Part shown: positions 14,583 to 24,300 of the stretch, one piece after another
Layout: every line of letters starts with the position of its first letter
Numbering within the stretch: position 1 is the stretch's first letter
DNA from: UBA2428 sp002343545
GTDB taxonomy: Bacteria > Bdellovibrionota > UBA2428
Length of the DNA stretch: 45,374 nt
Assembly: GCA_937952285.1 (NCBI GenBank)
Contig: CALFZE010000138.1
Location: 1 to 45,374, forward strand
Reading direction: 5' to 3'
Translations under genes and position numbers: made by a program
Notes under the pieces: model-generated
What the model was told of the DNA's origin: nothing
Seen by the model: only the letters and a program-made list of their open reading frames with translations
The model's database searches: none

Positions 14583-15576
14583 CGAAGTGATCGAAGCCGC
14601 ACGACGCGGCTTCCCACTTTTGATCCCCCCGCTTTAGGCGGTAACCGGAACCGGGTTCGGTGAAGCGGCCGACGAATACGAGCCTTCGCGCTTGCTTCGC
14701 GAAGGCTTCGGTCAGCGCGGCTTCGTCCTCGGGGCGACAAGCCCCCAGCAGCGCGAAGTCCTCGCCTCCGATCCAAGCGTAATCCGCCCGCGCGTCGAGC
14801 TTTCGCTCGCGCGCGTGGCGGATGAGCTCCGGCGCCACGGGTAAACGCTCGATGTCGACCTCGAAGCCGAGGTCGCCCGAGGCCCGGGCCATCTTCGGCA
14901 GATCGGCGGCGAGCCCGTCGGATACATCCATGAGCGCGAACCCGCGGCCGAGCGAAGCCAGGATGAGTCCCGCTTCGAGGTCCGCGCGCGGCGCGAGCTG
15001 CGCCTCGACGAGTCGGGCGTCGTCTCCCCCCTTTTCGTGGGCTCCCGCGACGAGGAGTTCGAGACCTGCCTTCGCCGAACCGAGCGGTCCCGTCACGAAG
15101 ATCGCGTCGCCGGCTTTGGCGTCGCCGCGGCGGCGCACGCGGTCCCGCGCGACTTCGCCGACGAGCGTCGTGCCGATCGAGAGCTCGCCGGCGCGGCTCA
15201 GATCCCCGCCCAAAACCCACGCGTTCGCTTCGCGAGCCCCCTCTTGGACCCCCTCGAAAAGCTTGAGGCGCTGCTCGTCCGGAAAGTCGGGGGGGAAGGC
15301 CGCGCTCAGGAACGCGAAGCGCGGGCGGGCGCCCATCGCGGCGATGTCGCTGAGCGAGACTTCGATCGCGCGGCGGCCCAGCTCGCGCGGCGAAATCCAG
15401 TCGCGACGGAAGTCGACGCCTTCCACGAGGAAGTCCGTCGTGAGGACGTAGCTCGATCCGTCCGGTCCCGGAAAGACGGCGGCGTCGTCGCCGATGCCCT
15501 CCGTGCCCGCGGGCTTCGCGGGGCCGCCGTCGAAGGTCGCGCGCAAACGCGCGATGAGCTCCGCTTCGCTCAGCAT
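14563..15576 (-). CDS. thiL: Thiamine-monophosphate kinase ThiL
   Basis: 337 aa. The family motifs are present in order: GIGDDAAVFPG, LTTDFLVEGVDFRRDW (metal-binding Asp and His position replaced by Asp-Phe), EVSLSDIAAMGARPRF, VLGGDLSRAGELSIGTTLVGE, DAIFVTGPLGSAKAGLELL, ALMDVSDGLAADLPKMA and a final YAWIGGEDFALLGAC. The enzyme makes thiamine diphosphate from the monophosphate with ATP, the last step of vitamin B1 synthesis, in the cytoplasm. Its ATG overlaps the stop of the tgt fusion gene by 7 nt, so it is the last gene of the yajQ operon. Genes of thiamine ring synthesis are not in the window. Confidence 0.96.
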   Translation of the reverse strand: MLSEAELIARLRATFDGGPAKPAGTEGIGDDAAVFPGPDGSSYVLTTDFLVEGVDFRRDWISPRELGRRAIEVSLSDIAAMGARPRFAFLSAAFPPDFPDEQRLKLFEGVQEGAREANAWVLGGDLSRAGELSIGTTLVGEVARDRVRRRGDAKAGDAIFVTGPLGSAKAGLELLVAGAHEKGGDDARLVEAQLAPRADLEAGLILASLGRGFALMDVSDGLAADLPKMARASGDLGFEVDIERLPVAPELIRHARERKLDARADYAWIGGEDFALLGACRPEDEAALTEAFAKQARRLVFVGRFTEPGSGYRLKRGDQKWEAASCGFDHFVSRGSP

Positions 15577-17600
15577 CCCGCCTTGGCCCCGCCCCCGGCG
15601 AACTGTGGATGCTCGCGGAGTCGCGCGAGAAGGTGGCGATCGTCCGCGCCGTCGAAGGCCGACGAACGCGTGCAGCGCTCGAGGAACTCCGCGGCGAGAA
15701 GCGGATACTCGGTCGCGGCGGCCGGCGTGAGCGCGACCGTGGTCTCGCCTTTGGGCGGCGTCGCCTCGCCGCGCGCAACCCAGAAGCCCGCGTTCATAAG
15801 GCGGGCCCGCACGAGCGTCGAGTTCGTGTAGTTAAAGAGCCGGCAGGGGTGCCCGTCGAGCTTGGCGAAGATGCGGCGGAAAACGTCTTCCTGCCACATC
15901 GGGGCGTCGACCTTCACCGAGAAGGGGTCGAAGAAGATGAGGTCGGGTTTGGGCGCGCCTTCGAAGGTCGCCAGGAAGTCGCCTTCGAGCAAGTCCCAGC
16001 GCAGGCCGGGGGCCTCGTAGTGAGCTTTCTCGATCAGGGCGTGCGGGGCGGGGTGACGCACGTGCGGAAGGCGATCGGGGTAGTGCAGCGCCAGGCGCAG
16101 GGCATCCATGTCGATCTCGAAGCTCACGAGGTGAAGCGGACGTGCCGTCGCTTCGGCGACCGCGCCTTCTTCGCGGCGCAACTTCGTGGGCGCGAGGCGA
16201 TCGATGATGGCCATCGCGTTGAAGCCCGCGCCGAGGCCGACGTCCCAGACGACGAGTGGCTCGTCGGAAGCTTCCTGGAGTCGCGCGAAGAGCCGCGATT
16301 GCGCGACGTAAAGCTCGCGCGCTTCGCGCATGGGGTCCGAGCTCGGGTGCATGATCTCGCCGCTCGCGATGTGGCGGATCGAGGACAGTTCCGTCGAAGC
16401 GTCGACGAGCTCGAAGGCACCCAGGCTCATGGGGCGTCGACGCGGTCGCCGGCCGACCTTGGGGATCGAATCGCTCGGGATGCGGTCCTTCCGGTCGAGC
16501 TTCTCGCGGCGTTCGCGGTAGAGTTCGAGAAAGCGGCCTTCCAGGATCGACGCGCGGATGTCGCGCATGAGCGAGTGGTAGAAGACGAGGTTGTGCTCGC
16601 CGAGCAGCTGGGTCGCGAGCGGTTCGCAGGCCTTCACGAGGTGGTGCACGTAGGCGCGCGAATAATTCCGGCAGGTCTCGCAGGGGCACTTCGCGTCGAC
16701 CGGCGTCTCGTCCGTGCGGTAGCTGCCGCGGATGAGCTGAAGGCGACCTTCCGAGGTGTAGGCCACGCCTTGCTCGGAGAGTTTCGTCGGGATGATGCAG
16801 TCGAACATGTCGACCCCGCGGTGCACGGCCTCGAGCAAATCGATCGGGGTGCCGACGCCCATGAGGTAGCGCGGACGGTCGCGCGGCAGGAACTCCGTGA
16901 CGACTTCGGTAAAGCGCTCGCGTTCTTCCTTCGTCTCGCCCACGGCGAGGCCGCCGATGGCGAGGCCGTCGAAGGGTTGCGCGGCGATGAACTCGGCGCT
17001 CTGGCGGCGCAGGTCCAGGTGGCAGGCGCCCTGCACGATGCCAAAGAGGGACTGCGGCGAGTCGCCGCGCGCGGCGAGGGAACGGAGCGCCCAACGGTGC
17101 GTGCGTTCCATCGCGTCCAGCGTTGTGGCGCGGTCCGACGTCGAGGGGATGCAGACGTCCATGGCCATCATGATGTCCGCGCCGATCGAGCGTTGCATGC
17201 CGATCGAGGTTTCGGGCGAAAGCAGGTGCGTGAGGCCGTCCACGTAGCTGTGGAAGACGGCGCCTTCTTCTTCGATCTTGCGGAGGCCCGGGAGCGAGAA
17301 GACCTGGAAGCCGCCCGAGTCGGTGAGCACCGAACCGGACCAATTCATGAACTTGTGGATGCTCCCCAGGCGGTCGAAGACCTCTTTCCCGGGGCGCAGG
17401 AAAAGGTGGTAGGTGTTCGCGAGCAGGATCTGCGAACCCGCGTCCTTGAGGACCTTCGTCCGGATGTTGCGAACCGTGGCCTGCGTGCCGACCGGCATGA
17501 AGAGCGGCGTGAGGATTTCGCCGTGCAGGGTTTGAAAGCGGCCCGCGCGGGCGCGGGAGCCCGGCGCTTCGGCCTCGATACGAAGTTGGGTTCGGCTCAT
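15570..17600 (-). CDS. tgt: tRNA-guanine transglycosylase fused to an MnmC-like methyltransferase
   Basis: 676 aa. Residues 1 to about 375 are bacterial Tgt: MPVGTQATVR, ANTYHLFLRPG, the catalytic-site DSGGFQVFSL, IGGLAVGE, the nucleophile region FDCIIPTK and the zinc site CPCETCRNYSRAYVHHL. This enzyme exchanges guanine 34 for preQ1 in tRNAs with GUN anticodons. After a basic linker (about 378-390) the remaining 285 aa form a DUF752/MnmC-type methyltransferase: IRHIASGEIMHPSSDPMREARELY, the SAM-binding VWDVGLGAGFNAMAII, PDLIFFDPFSVKVDAPMWQEDVFRRIF and FNYTNSTLVRARLMNAGF. That family adds the last methyl of mnm5U at position 34. No stop or frame change separates the two parts, so it is one protein. 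Both activities act on the wobble base. Confidence 0.93.
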   Translation of the reverse strand: MSRTQLRIEAEAPGSRARAGRFQTLHGEILTPLFMPVGTQATVRNIRTKVLKDAGSQILLANTYHLFLRPGKEVFDRLGSIHKFMNWSGSVLTDSGGFQVFSLPGLRKIEEEGAVFHSYVDGLTHLLSPETSIGMQRSIGADIMMAMDVCIPSTSDRATTLDAMERTHRWALRSLAARGDSPQSLFGIVQGACHLDLRRQSAEFIAAQPFDGLAIGGLAVGETKEERERFTEVVTEFLPRDRPRYLMGVGTPIDLLEAVHRGVDMFDCIIPTKLSEQGVAYTSEGRLQLIRGSYRTDETPVDAKCPCETCRNYSRAYVHHLVKACEPLATQLLGEHNLVFYHSLMRDIRASILEGRFLELYRERREKLDRKDRIPSDSIPKVGRRPRRRPMSLGAFELVDASTELSSIRHIASGEIMHPSSDPMREARELYVAQSRLFARLQEASDEPLVVWDVGLGAGFNAMAIIDRLAPTKLRREEGAVAEATARPLHLVSFEIDMDALRLALHYPDRLPHVRHPAPHALIEKAHYEAPGLRWDLLEGDFLATFEGAPKPDLIFFDPFSVKVDAPMWQEDVFRRIFAKLDGHPCRLFNYTNSTLVRARLMNAGFWVARGEATPPKGETTVALTPAAATEYPLLAAEFLERCTRSSAFDGADDRHLLARLREHPQFAGGGAKAGC

Positions 17601-17613
17601 GCTGGCTCCGGGT

Positions 17614-18114
17614 TCAGGATTCGACGACGTTCGTCGTCTTGATCGAGGCTTGGCGGACGGATTCGAAGCCCGCCGTGAGACCGTGCTTGGCGTAGGCGCG
17701 GGCCAGCACTTCGAGGAAGCGCGCGCTCACGGGGCCGTGGTGGCCGCAACGGCTCGGGTTCGTGACGAAGGCCGTCGCCTCGACGATGCGGTTGTTCGCG
17801 AGCACCTTGATCGTGGTCTCGACGGACGCGCCCGTCACGACGCCTTCCTTGTGTTGGAGGATGGGCCAGGCCTCGGGGCTGATCGTGTAGAGCATTCCCT
17901 CGACGTTGCCCGTGGCTTCGAAGCCCTCGAGCGGGGTCAGGCTGACGACGCGTCCGCCCCAGTAGTTGGACGGAAAGTCGAAGGTGTACGCGACGCCCAT
18001 CGCCTTGGCGCGCTCGCCGTGGGGCAGGCTAAAGTTGTCGTAGCCGTGCGAGGCTTTCCATTCGTCGAAGGCGGCCGTGTCGAGACTGCTCGAGTAGCAA
18101 AAGTAGTGGCGCAT
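17614..18114 (-). CDS. Gamma-glutamylcyclotransferase-like protein
   Basis: 166 aa. The N-terminus MRHYFCYSSSLD matches the YxxYGSNL nucleotide- and substrate-loop motif of the GGCT/AIG2-like fold, though Gly is replaced by Ser. FDFPSNYWGGRVVSLTPLEGFEATGNVEGMLYTISPEAWPILQHKEGV follows the usual GxVYxL strand and Asp/Glu helix. Family members release 5-oxoproline from gamma-glutamyl amines or peptides. The second half, with FVTNPSRCGHHGPVSARFLEVLARAYAKHGL, is typical of the plant/bacterial long forms. It lies three nt after yajQ and 13 nt before tgt, so it is co-transcribed with them. The true substrate is unknown. Confidence 0.85.
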   Translation of the reverse strand: MRHYFCYSSSLDTAAFDEWKASHGYDNFSLPHGERAKAMGVAYTFDFPSNYWGGRVVSLTPLEGFEATGNVEGMLYTISPEAWPILQHKEGVVTGASVETTIKVLANNRIVEATAFVTNPSRCGHHGPVSARFLEVLARAYAKHGLTAGFESVRQASIKTTNVVES

Positions 18115-18117
18115 CCG

Positions 18118-18615
18118 TTATTCTCGGAAGTTTCCGAACTGCATCGGAACCTTGAGCGAATCGATCTGGCCGCGCAGGAAGGCGATGGCGTCTTGGAGGT
18201 CGTCGCGGTTCTTGCCGCTGACCCGAACCTTTTCGTCTTGGATCTGGGCCTGGACCTTGAGCTTGGAGTCCTTCAGGGCGGCGATGATCTCTTTGCCCTT
18301 TTCCTTGGAGACCCCGGCCATGACCGTCATGACTTGGCGGACGCTGCCGCCGAAGGCCGCTTCGACCTTGCCCGAGTCGAAGGCGAGGAGCGAGATCCCG
18401 CGCTTCACGGCGCGGCCGTGGAAGACGTCGCGGACGGCGTCGAGCTTGGCCGAGTCCGCGCACCAGAGCGTGAGCGTCTTGGCCTTCTTGTCGAGCGTGA
18501 GCTCGGTCTTAACCATCTTGAAGTCGTAGCGGTTGGCGAGCTCCTTGGCGGCCAAGTTGACCGTGTCGTCCAGGGCTTGCCAGTCGATTTCGCTGGAAAT
18601 GTCGAAGGAAGGCAT
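18118..18615 (-). CDS. yajQ: YajQ-family nucleotide-binding protein
   Basis: 165 aa, typical length. MPSFDISSEIDWQALDDTVNLAAKELANRYDFK is the family N-terminus, and the two ferredoxin-like halves end in KIKVQAQI-like and VRVSGKNRDDLQDAIAFLR blocks with a final FGNFRE. Members bind c-di-GMP or other nucleotides and some act as transcription co-regulators; the role here is not shown. It seems to lead the operon yajQ, GGCT-like, tgt fusion, thiL. There is no Shine-Dalgarno sequence at the ATG, and the 72-bp palindrome ends 41 bases upstream, a possible control point. Confidence 0.95.
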   Translation of the reverse strand: MPSFDISSEIDWQALDDTVNLAAKELANRYDFKMVKTELTLDKKAKTLTLWCADSAKLDAVRDVFHGRAVKRGISLLAFDSGKVEAAFGGSVRQVMTVMAGVSKEKGKEIIAALKDSKLKVQAQIQDEKVRVSGKNRDDLQDAIAFLRGQIDSLKVPMQFGNFRE

Positions 18616-18656
18616 GCCCGAAAGCTGCCCCAGCCGCCGCCCCCAGGCAAGCGGAA

Positions 18657-18728
18657 GGCGTCAGGCGCTTTTTGGTATCGCAGATGCGTCAAATGACGCA
18701 TCTGCGATACCAAAAAGCGCCTGACGCC
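18657..18728. repeat. Perfect 35-bp inverted repeat with a 2-nt centre
   Basis: The left arm 18657-18691 starts GGCGTCAGGCGCTTTTTGG and ends GATGCGTCA; the right arm 18694-18728 is its exact reverse complement, and only AA (18692-18693) separates them. It fills the 123-bp gap between the RCC1 lipoprotein stop (18739) and yajQ (18615), both on the minus strand. It is far longer and more perfect than an ordinary terminator and has no T-run outside the stem; the T-run is inside the arm. No target-site duplication is seen. Next to it lies a small direct repeat, GCCCTTAGC twice. Confidence 0.95.
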
Positions 18729-18738
18729 CTTAGCGCCC

Positions 18739-21225
18739 TTAGCGGATGGGTTCGGGGAGGCCGAGGGATGTGCCGATGCCGGAGGAGGTCGTCGGGGAGA
18801 CTCTGGCGCCTAGCCCGTAGCCGTAGGTCGTCGCTCCGTTGGCGCCCCAGCACTTGATGATGCCGTCGCTGAGTCCGCAGGTGAAGTTGTAGCCGGCCGC
18901 GACGGCCGTGTAGTTCGTGCCGGCGTCAATACCCACCGGCGTTGAACGGGTAGTCGTCGTGCCGTCGCCAAGTTGTTTGTTGGAATTCGTTCCCCAGCAT
19001 TTCATGGCGCCGGCCGTCGTGATCGCGCAAAAGTGATTCAGGCCCGCCGAGACGGAAGCGTAGGCTACGCTCGAATCCAAGTCGGTGAAGGATGGACTTC
19101 GGCAGCGCAGGGTGTCGGCGCTCGTGATGCCACATAAGCTAGCGGTATGCGCACCGGTCGAAATCTTTTTGTAAGTCGTCCCCGTGTCGAGGACTCCGAT
19201 CGTCGGACTCGACGTCGACCAGCCCTTGAGAACGCCGGAGGTGCGAACGAGGGCGTAGACATAGTTCGGGCTCGCGGCGACCTTGGCGAAATCCGTCGAG
19301 GCGTCGACGGCGACCGGCACGAGTTGGTTGGAGCCGTAGCCGTTCCCGATCGAGGCGGAAGCTCCCCAACACTTCAGCTTGTAGGCGCTCGTCACGCCGC
19401 AGGAAAAGTTCGATCCGACCGCGATGTCGATGTAGTCCGTCGAGGCGTCGACGGCGACGGGGCTGCTGCTGGCGGTGGTCGAGTTGTTGCCGAGCTGTCC
19501 GGACGTGTTGAGGCCCCAGCACTTGATCTTCGAGGCCGTCGTGATCGCGCAGGCGTGGTTACCCTGGAGGCTCGTGACGACCTTGGCGTAGGTCGTCGCC
19601 GAGTCGACGGCCACCCAACCCGTGCGGTCGGTCGTGGAGGCGTCGCCGACTTGTCCGGCGTAGCTGCCCGTGCCGGAGTTTCGGCCGTTGCACATGAGCG
19701 CGCCGCTTTGACGGATGGCGCAGGAGAAGAGGTTGCCCGTCGAGATCGACGTGACGGGGTCGAAGCCGCCGTCGTCGTCGCGGATGATACGGCGATGCCA
19801 GCGCCGGACTCCGGTGCCGCTAATGGACGCCGAACCCGAGGGACTCACGCTCGCGATCTGGAGCTCGACGGCTTTCGTCGTTCCCGAAGTGTCGGGGCTC
19901 GTGTTGCCTTGCCAGGTGTACGAGAGCGTCGCCGTCGTCTGTCCGGCGAAAATCGTGATCGGCGTGCTATCCGCGAGGTCGAAGTCCGTCGTCATGATGG
20001 CCGAAGTCCGGCCCCCCGAGATAGCCTGGAGTTTGCTCACGTTAACCGTGACGTCGTAGGGCTTCGCCGTCGAGAGGACGAGATCGATGCTCTGGGTATG
20101 CGCGTCGTTACCTTCGTCCAGCACGGAAGCGACCTGCGCGAACTGAAGGGTCGCGCTGGGATCGGCGAAGCTGATCGTCGCGTCGACCGAGGTCGACGCG
20201 ACGCTGGCGTTGCCAGCCGAGTCGCTGACGGCCCCGGCGTCGAGCGCGGGCGCGTAGGTACCCGTGCCGGGACCGGGGGTGACGACCAAAGTGAAATGCT
20301 GGTTGTCGCCCGAATTTGAGAGGGTCATGGCGGAAGGGGTTAGGGTGCCCCCCGTGAAGACGAAGTCCGTCGTTGCGAAGGTCGAGGCGTCGATCGCTTC
20401 CGAGAACATCACGTCGTAGAGCAGTGGCCATGACGACGTCGTCGCATCCTGGCTGTCGGCGCGCTCGATCGTCACCGCGGGGGCGGTGGCCGCGGCCCCG
20501 CTCGCATGGGTGGCTGCGTTCGCGGCACCGACCGCGTTGCCAGCCAGGTCTTTCGCGCCGCCAACCGTCACGGTCAGGTCCCCGCCGTTGAGCATCTTGC
20601 CCGCGGTCCACGTCAGCCGGTACACGGTCCCGGAGACCTTCGTCACGAGCGAAGGGTTCGCGGCGAGGCTACCCCGGCCGCTCCCCGAGAGCGTGTAGTT
20701 CGAAGCCGTGCGGGCGCTCAGTCCCATGGCTTCCGAGAAGGTCACCTCGATGGTGCGGACGCCATGGTAGGCGACCGCAACGACGTTCGGCGCCGAGTTG
20801 TCGAGCGCGGCCGGGACGCTCACGACTTCGGAGAGTCGATCCTGGGCATCCTTGGCCTGGACGTGAACGTAGTAGGTGCCGTCGCCCGCGGCGCCGTCCG
20901 CGGTCGCGGTGTCGATCGTGCCGAATTCGCCCGTGGGTTCCCAGGTGGGATTAGGGTCGACGGCGAAGCGGTAGGTGCAGCTTTTCGTGCAACTCCACTT
21001 CCAGACTTTCGTCCGCGTGGGCGTCGCCAAGGCCGCGAGGCCCTTGACCGCGGGCGGAGCGCTCGAGGACCCACCGGGCGTTTCCGTAGTCGTATCGGTC
21101 GAGCCTTGGTCGGTGGGCGTTTCCGCCGCGCTGCCCGCGTCGCCGCTCGTCACGCTGACCGCGGGTTGGCAAGCGCCCACGCCGAGCAGCGCGATGAGGC
21201 CGAAGTAGGCAGGTTTGATCGACAT
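18739..21225 (-). CDS. Large RCC1-repeat surface lipoprotein
   Basis: 828 aa. The signal peptide MSIKPAYFGLIALLGVGAC ends in a lipobox (GVGAC), with a Thr/Ser/Gly-rich linker after it. A module around residues 55-150 has the pattern KVWKWSCTKSCTYRFAVDPNPTWEP, then EVVSVPAALDNSAP, shared with the Kelch lipoprotein upstream. Two Ig-like domains with VTFSEAM and VMFSEAID follow, then a Calx-beta-like segment (VLDEGNDAHTQSIDLVLS). The last 330 aa are about six RCC1-type blades, each with a SxGxxHxCAI, KCWGxNxxGQLGxG pattern. RCC1 propellers bind proteins. Cys pairs in the blades may form disulfides. It is transcribed alone, probably from the TACACT box nine bases before the ATG. A cell-surface or prey-contact adhesin would fit, but this is inference. 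Confidence 0.88.
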   Translation of the reverse strand: MSIKPAYFGLIALLGVGACQPAVSVTSGDAGSAAETPTDQGSTDTTTETPGGSSSAPPAVKGLAALATPTRTKVWKWSCTKSCTYRFAVDPNPTWEPTGEFGTIDTATADGAAGDGTYYVHVQAKDAQDRLSEVVSVPAALDNSAPNVVAVAYHGVRTIEVTFSEAMGLSARTASNYTLSGSGRGSLAANPSLVTKVSGTVYRLTWTAGKMLNGGDLTVTVGGAKDLAGNAVGAANAATHASGAAATAPAVTIERADSQDATTSSWPLLYDVMFSEAIDASTFATTDFVFTGGTLTPSAMTLSNSGDNQHFTLVVTPGPGTGTYAPALDAGAVSDSAGNASVASTSVDATISFADPSATLQFAQVASVLDEGNDAHTQSIDLVLSTAKPYDVTVNVSKLQAISGGRTSAIMTTDFDLADSTPITIFAGQTTATLSYTWQGNTSPDTSGTTKAVELQIASVSPSGSASISGTGVRRWHRRIIRDDDGGFDPVTSISTGNLFSCAIRQSGALMCNGRNSGTGSYAGQVGDASTTDRTGWVAVDSATTYAKVVTSLQGNHACAITTASKIKCWGLNTSGQLGNNSTTASSSPVAVDASTDYIDIAVGSNFSCGVTSAYKLKCWGASASIGNGYGSNQLVPVAVDASTDFAKVAASPNYVYALVRTSGVLKGWSTSSPTIGVLDTGTTYKKISTGAHTASLCGITSADTLRCRSPSFTDLDSSVAYASVSAGLNHFCAITTAGAMKCWGTNSNKQLGDGTTTTRSTPVGIDAGTNYTAVAAGYNFTCGLSDGIIKCWGANGATTYGYGLGARVSPTTSSGIGTSLGLPEPIR

Positions 21226-21234
21226 GACCTAACC

Positions 21235-21268
21235 AGTGTAGGCGTTCGCGGCCACGCACGACGTGAAG
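21235..21268 (-). promoter_or_regulatory. Promoter-like pair shared by two lipoprotein genes (RCC1 gene)
   Basis: On the minus strand CTTCACG (21268-21262), 21 bases, then TACACT (21240-21235) followed by G. The same two boxes at the same distance stand before the LamG lipoprotein gene. The -10-like TACACT is nine nt from the ATG. A 21-nt gap is too long for a normal sigma-70 -35/-10 pair, so CTTCACG may be an activator site. Confidence 0.35.
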
Positions 21269-21324
21269 TTTTCGGGAAGGCGAAGAACGAGCTTGATTGC
21301 GTGAACGCGTGATCCAGCCGCGCT

Positions 21325-24300
21325 TTAGGGCACGTAGACGTAGCCCGCGTCGATGCCGAGGTCGGTGCCCGTCGAGGAGCTGCCGCCCCAGAAGATGACG
21401 GCGCTACCCGTATAGACGGCCGTTTTGCGGTAGGTGAAGCTCGAGGGGGTCCCCGTCGTGGAAAGGCTCGCTCCCCAGGTGTTCGTGCTTGGGTTGTAGC
21501 GCTTGCCGCCCCAGCCGCCGCCGACGCCACCCCAGACGATCATTTCCGTTCCCGTCCAGACCGTCGAGTGCATCTGGAGCCCCGTGAAGGCGCCGCTCGT
21601 GCTCGTCGCGCTCCAGTTGCCCGACGAGTTGCGTTGGCCGCCCGTGTTCAGGCCCGATCCGTTGCCCTGTCCGCCCCAGACGAGCATCCGGCTTCCCGTC
21701 CACACGGCGCTCGCGAAGGATCGGTCCGCGAGCGGGGCGTTCGAAGTTCCGCTCTCGTCGAGGGTGCTGCAGGATCCGTTCGTCTCGAAGGTGTAGAGGT
21801 CTCCCGTGTTCCAGAGCAGCACGCTGCTGCCGTTCCAGACGCCCGGCACGCTCGTGAAGGCGGCCATCGAGCTGAGTCCCGAGCTCGTCGTGTAGCAGCC
21901 GTGGTTGCTCGCGAGCGAGGTCCAGGTTCCGCTGCTGCTGAGCGACCAGGCGTCGTAGAGCTGCGTGTACCCCGTCCCCCGTCCGCCGATCACGATCATC
22001 GCGCTTCCGGTCCAGACCGCCGTGTGGTAACCGCGGGCGGCGGGGCCGCTACCGCTCGCCGCGACTTGGCGCCAGGTGTTCGTCGCGGGGTTGTAGGCCT
22101 GCACGTCGCTCAAGTAAGTCGAGTTGCTGGCGCCGCCGAAGATCCACATTTCCGTGCCGGTCCAGATGGCGCTATGGCTGTGGCGTCGCGAGGGCGCGCC
22201 GGTGTACGGGGTGTTCCCGCTCCAGGTGTCCGCGGCGACGTGGTTCACGTCGAGGTTTTGCGACTGCGATCCGTAGGTCACGACGAGACGCACGCTCTCG
22301 TTCGTGTCGTGGCGAATGTAGACGTTGCCGGCCCCCCCCGCGACGCTGAAGTCGGTCGGGGCGGCCGACGTTCCGAGGAGGTTGCCGCAGTTTGCGTCGG
22401 AATAGAAGTTCGTCACCCCCGTGGCGTTCGTCGTCGAGAGCTGGACCGTGGGGGTGCCGTCGGTCACCGCGTTGTCGTGGGCGTCGTAGACGGCCACGCT
22501 GAGCGCGGAAGAACAGAAATTACGGATGAAACCGCTCGTGAGGCCGCTGATCGTGGCGTGGTGGGCGGGGCCCGCCGTGACGTCGAAGGTTGACGAAAGC
22601 GTGCCTCCGGCCAGGAGCCTGTAACCGCTTCCAACCTTGTTGAGCGAGATCCCGGGGAAGGTTGCGACCCCGGCCACCGCGTTACGGGTGAGCGTGCCCG
22701 AAAGCGTCGAGCTTCCGGGGTTCGCATTCGCGGGTATCGAGAGGGTGATCGCGACGGTAGAACTGGTGTCGGGGTTTCCGTTGAAATCGATGACGCGTAC
22801 CGAGATGTCGGAGGCGAAGCTCTGTCCGGCGGCAACGTTGGCGGGCTGAGTCTGGAAGGCGATCGAGGGACGCACATAAAAAACGGAGGAATAGTCGCCT
22901 ACGAGGGATCCGGAGCTCAGGACGAGTTGGTAGCCCGACCCCGTGCTGGAGTTGTCGATCGAAATCCCGGGGAACGTGGCGATGCCGTTGACCGCGTTCC
23001 TAGACAGCGTGCCCGAGAGCGTCCCCTGGGCGGGATTCGTTCCGATCGCAAGGGTCACCGTGTCCGTCGCGGTGACGACGGTGTTGAAGTAAGCGTCGGT
23101 GATTCGGGCTCGTAAGTCGGTGGCGAAAGCTTGTCCGGCGAGCACATCGGTCGGTTGAGTCAGGAATACGGCCCAGGCGGGAGCTCCGACGGTCAAGTTG
23201 ACCGAGGCGCTAGGGCCGGCCGCGAGGCTCAAGTTGCCGGCGGCATCCGTCGCCGTTCCCGCCGCGAGCGAGATCGTGATACTTCCCCCCGCGCCAACGC
23301 AAGCACTCGTGCCGAGGGTCACCGTGCGCGCGGTCGTCCCCGAACCGCTGACGGTGGCCGTACAAGTGATGCCGTTCGTGCCGGTGACCGTAACGTCGCC
23401 GTCGGCGAGCGTGACGGCGCTGGCGTTCGCGTAGGTGATCGGGAAAGTGATCGTGCCCGATCCGCGCACGAGCGTCGTCACGTTCGGAGCGCCGATCGTC
23501 AGGGTGGGCGGCGTCACGTCGATGAGCTTGTAGCCCGAGCACGCCGAAGCCGAGTTCCCGGCGGCGTCGGTGCTCGTGATCTTGTAGAGGTGGCGCGGGC
23601 CTTCCGTGCCGACGAGGGTTTGGGTCGAGGCATTGGCCGACAGCGTGATCGGCGAACCGAGCTCGTTGCCGCTCGTGCAGCCCGCGGTGCCCGTGTAGAA
23701 CTGGATCGTCTGGCTGACGACGTCGGAGCTCGCGGAGGGCGTCCAGCTGGCCGTGATCGTCGTGGACAGGCCGGCCGTGTTGTTGCTGCCGCCGACCCAA
23801 CTGCGCGCGGTCGCCGCGGCGGGCGCCGTGTTGTCGAGGGCGGCCGAGACGGTGACGACCTCGGACAGGTTGCCGGCGTCGTCCTGGGCTTGGACGTGCA
23901 AATAGAAGGTGCCGTCGCCGCCGTCGAGACTCGTGCCCGTGTCCGTTCCGAAGTCACCCTCGGGCGTCCAGGTCGGCGATTCGTCGACGACGTAGCGGTA
24001 AAGACAGGTTTGCGTGCAACTCCAGCTCCAGCTTTTCGTTTTGGTGGCCGTCGAGCCGTTGCTCAGCCCGAGCACGACGGGAGCATTCCCGCTGACGTCG
24101 ACTTCGGTCTCGACGACGGCTTCGGGCGGCGTCGTGCTCGCGCCTCCGCTGGGGGGGACGAAACGCAGGCTCAAGCTGCCGCCGTTCTTCAGGCGGCCGC
24201 TCGACCAGATCAAGCGGTAAACGACGGATTGGCCGGATTGGAGCGAGGCCAGGACGACGACTTCGTCGGGGCGTTCGTCGAGGGTGCCGCGCCCTTCGCC

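Noticed and set aside
15609..17642. 677-codon plus-strand frame opposite tgt
   Set aside because: Antisense shadow of a well-conserved gene; no family features or ribosome site.
18657..18728. Reading the 72-bp palindrome as a CRISPR repeat or simple terminator
   Set aside because: Only one unit, no spacers, and no T-run after the stem.
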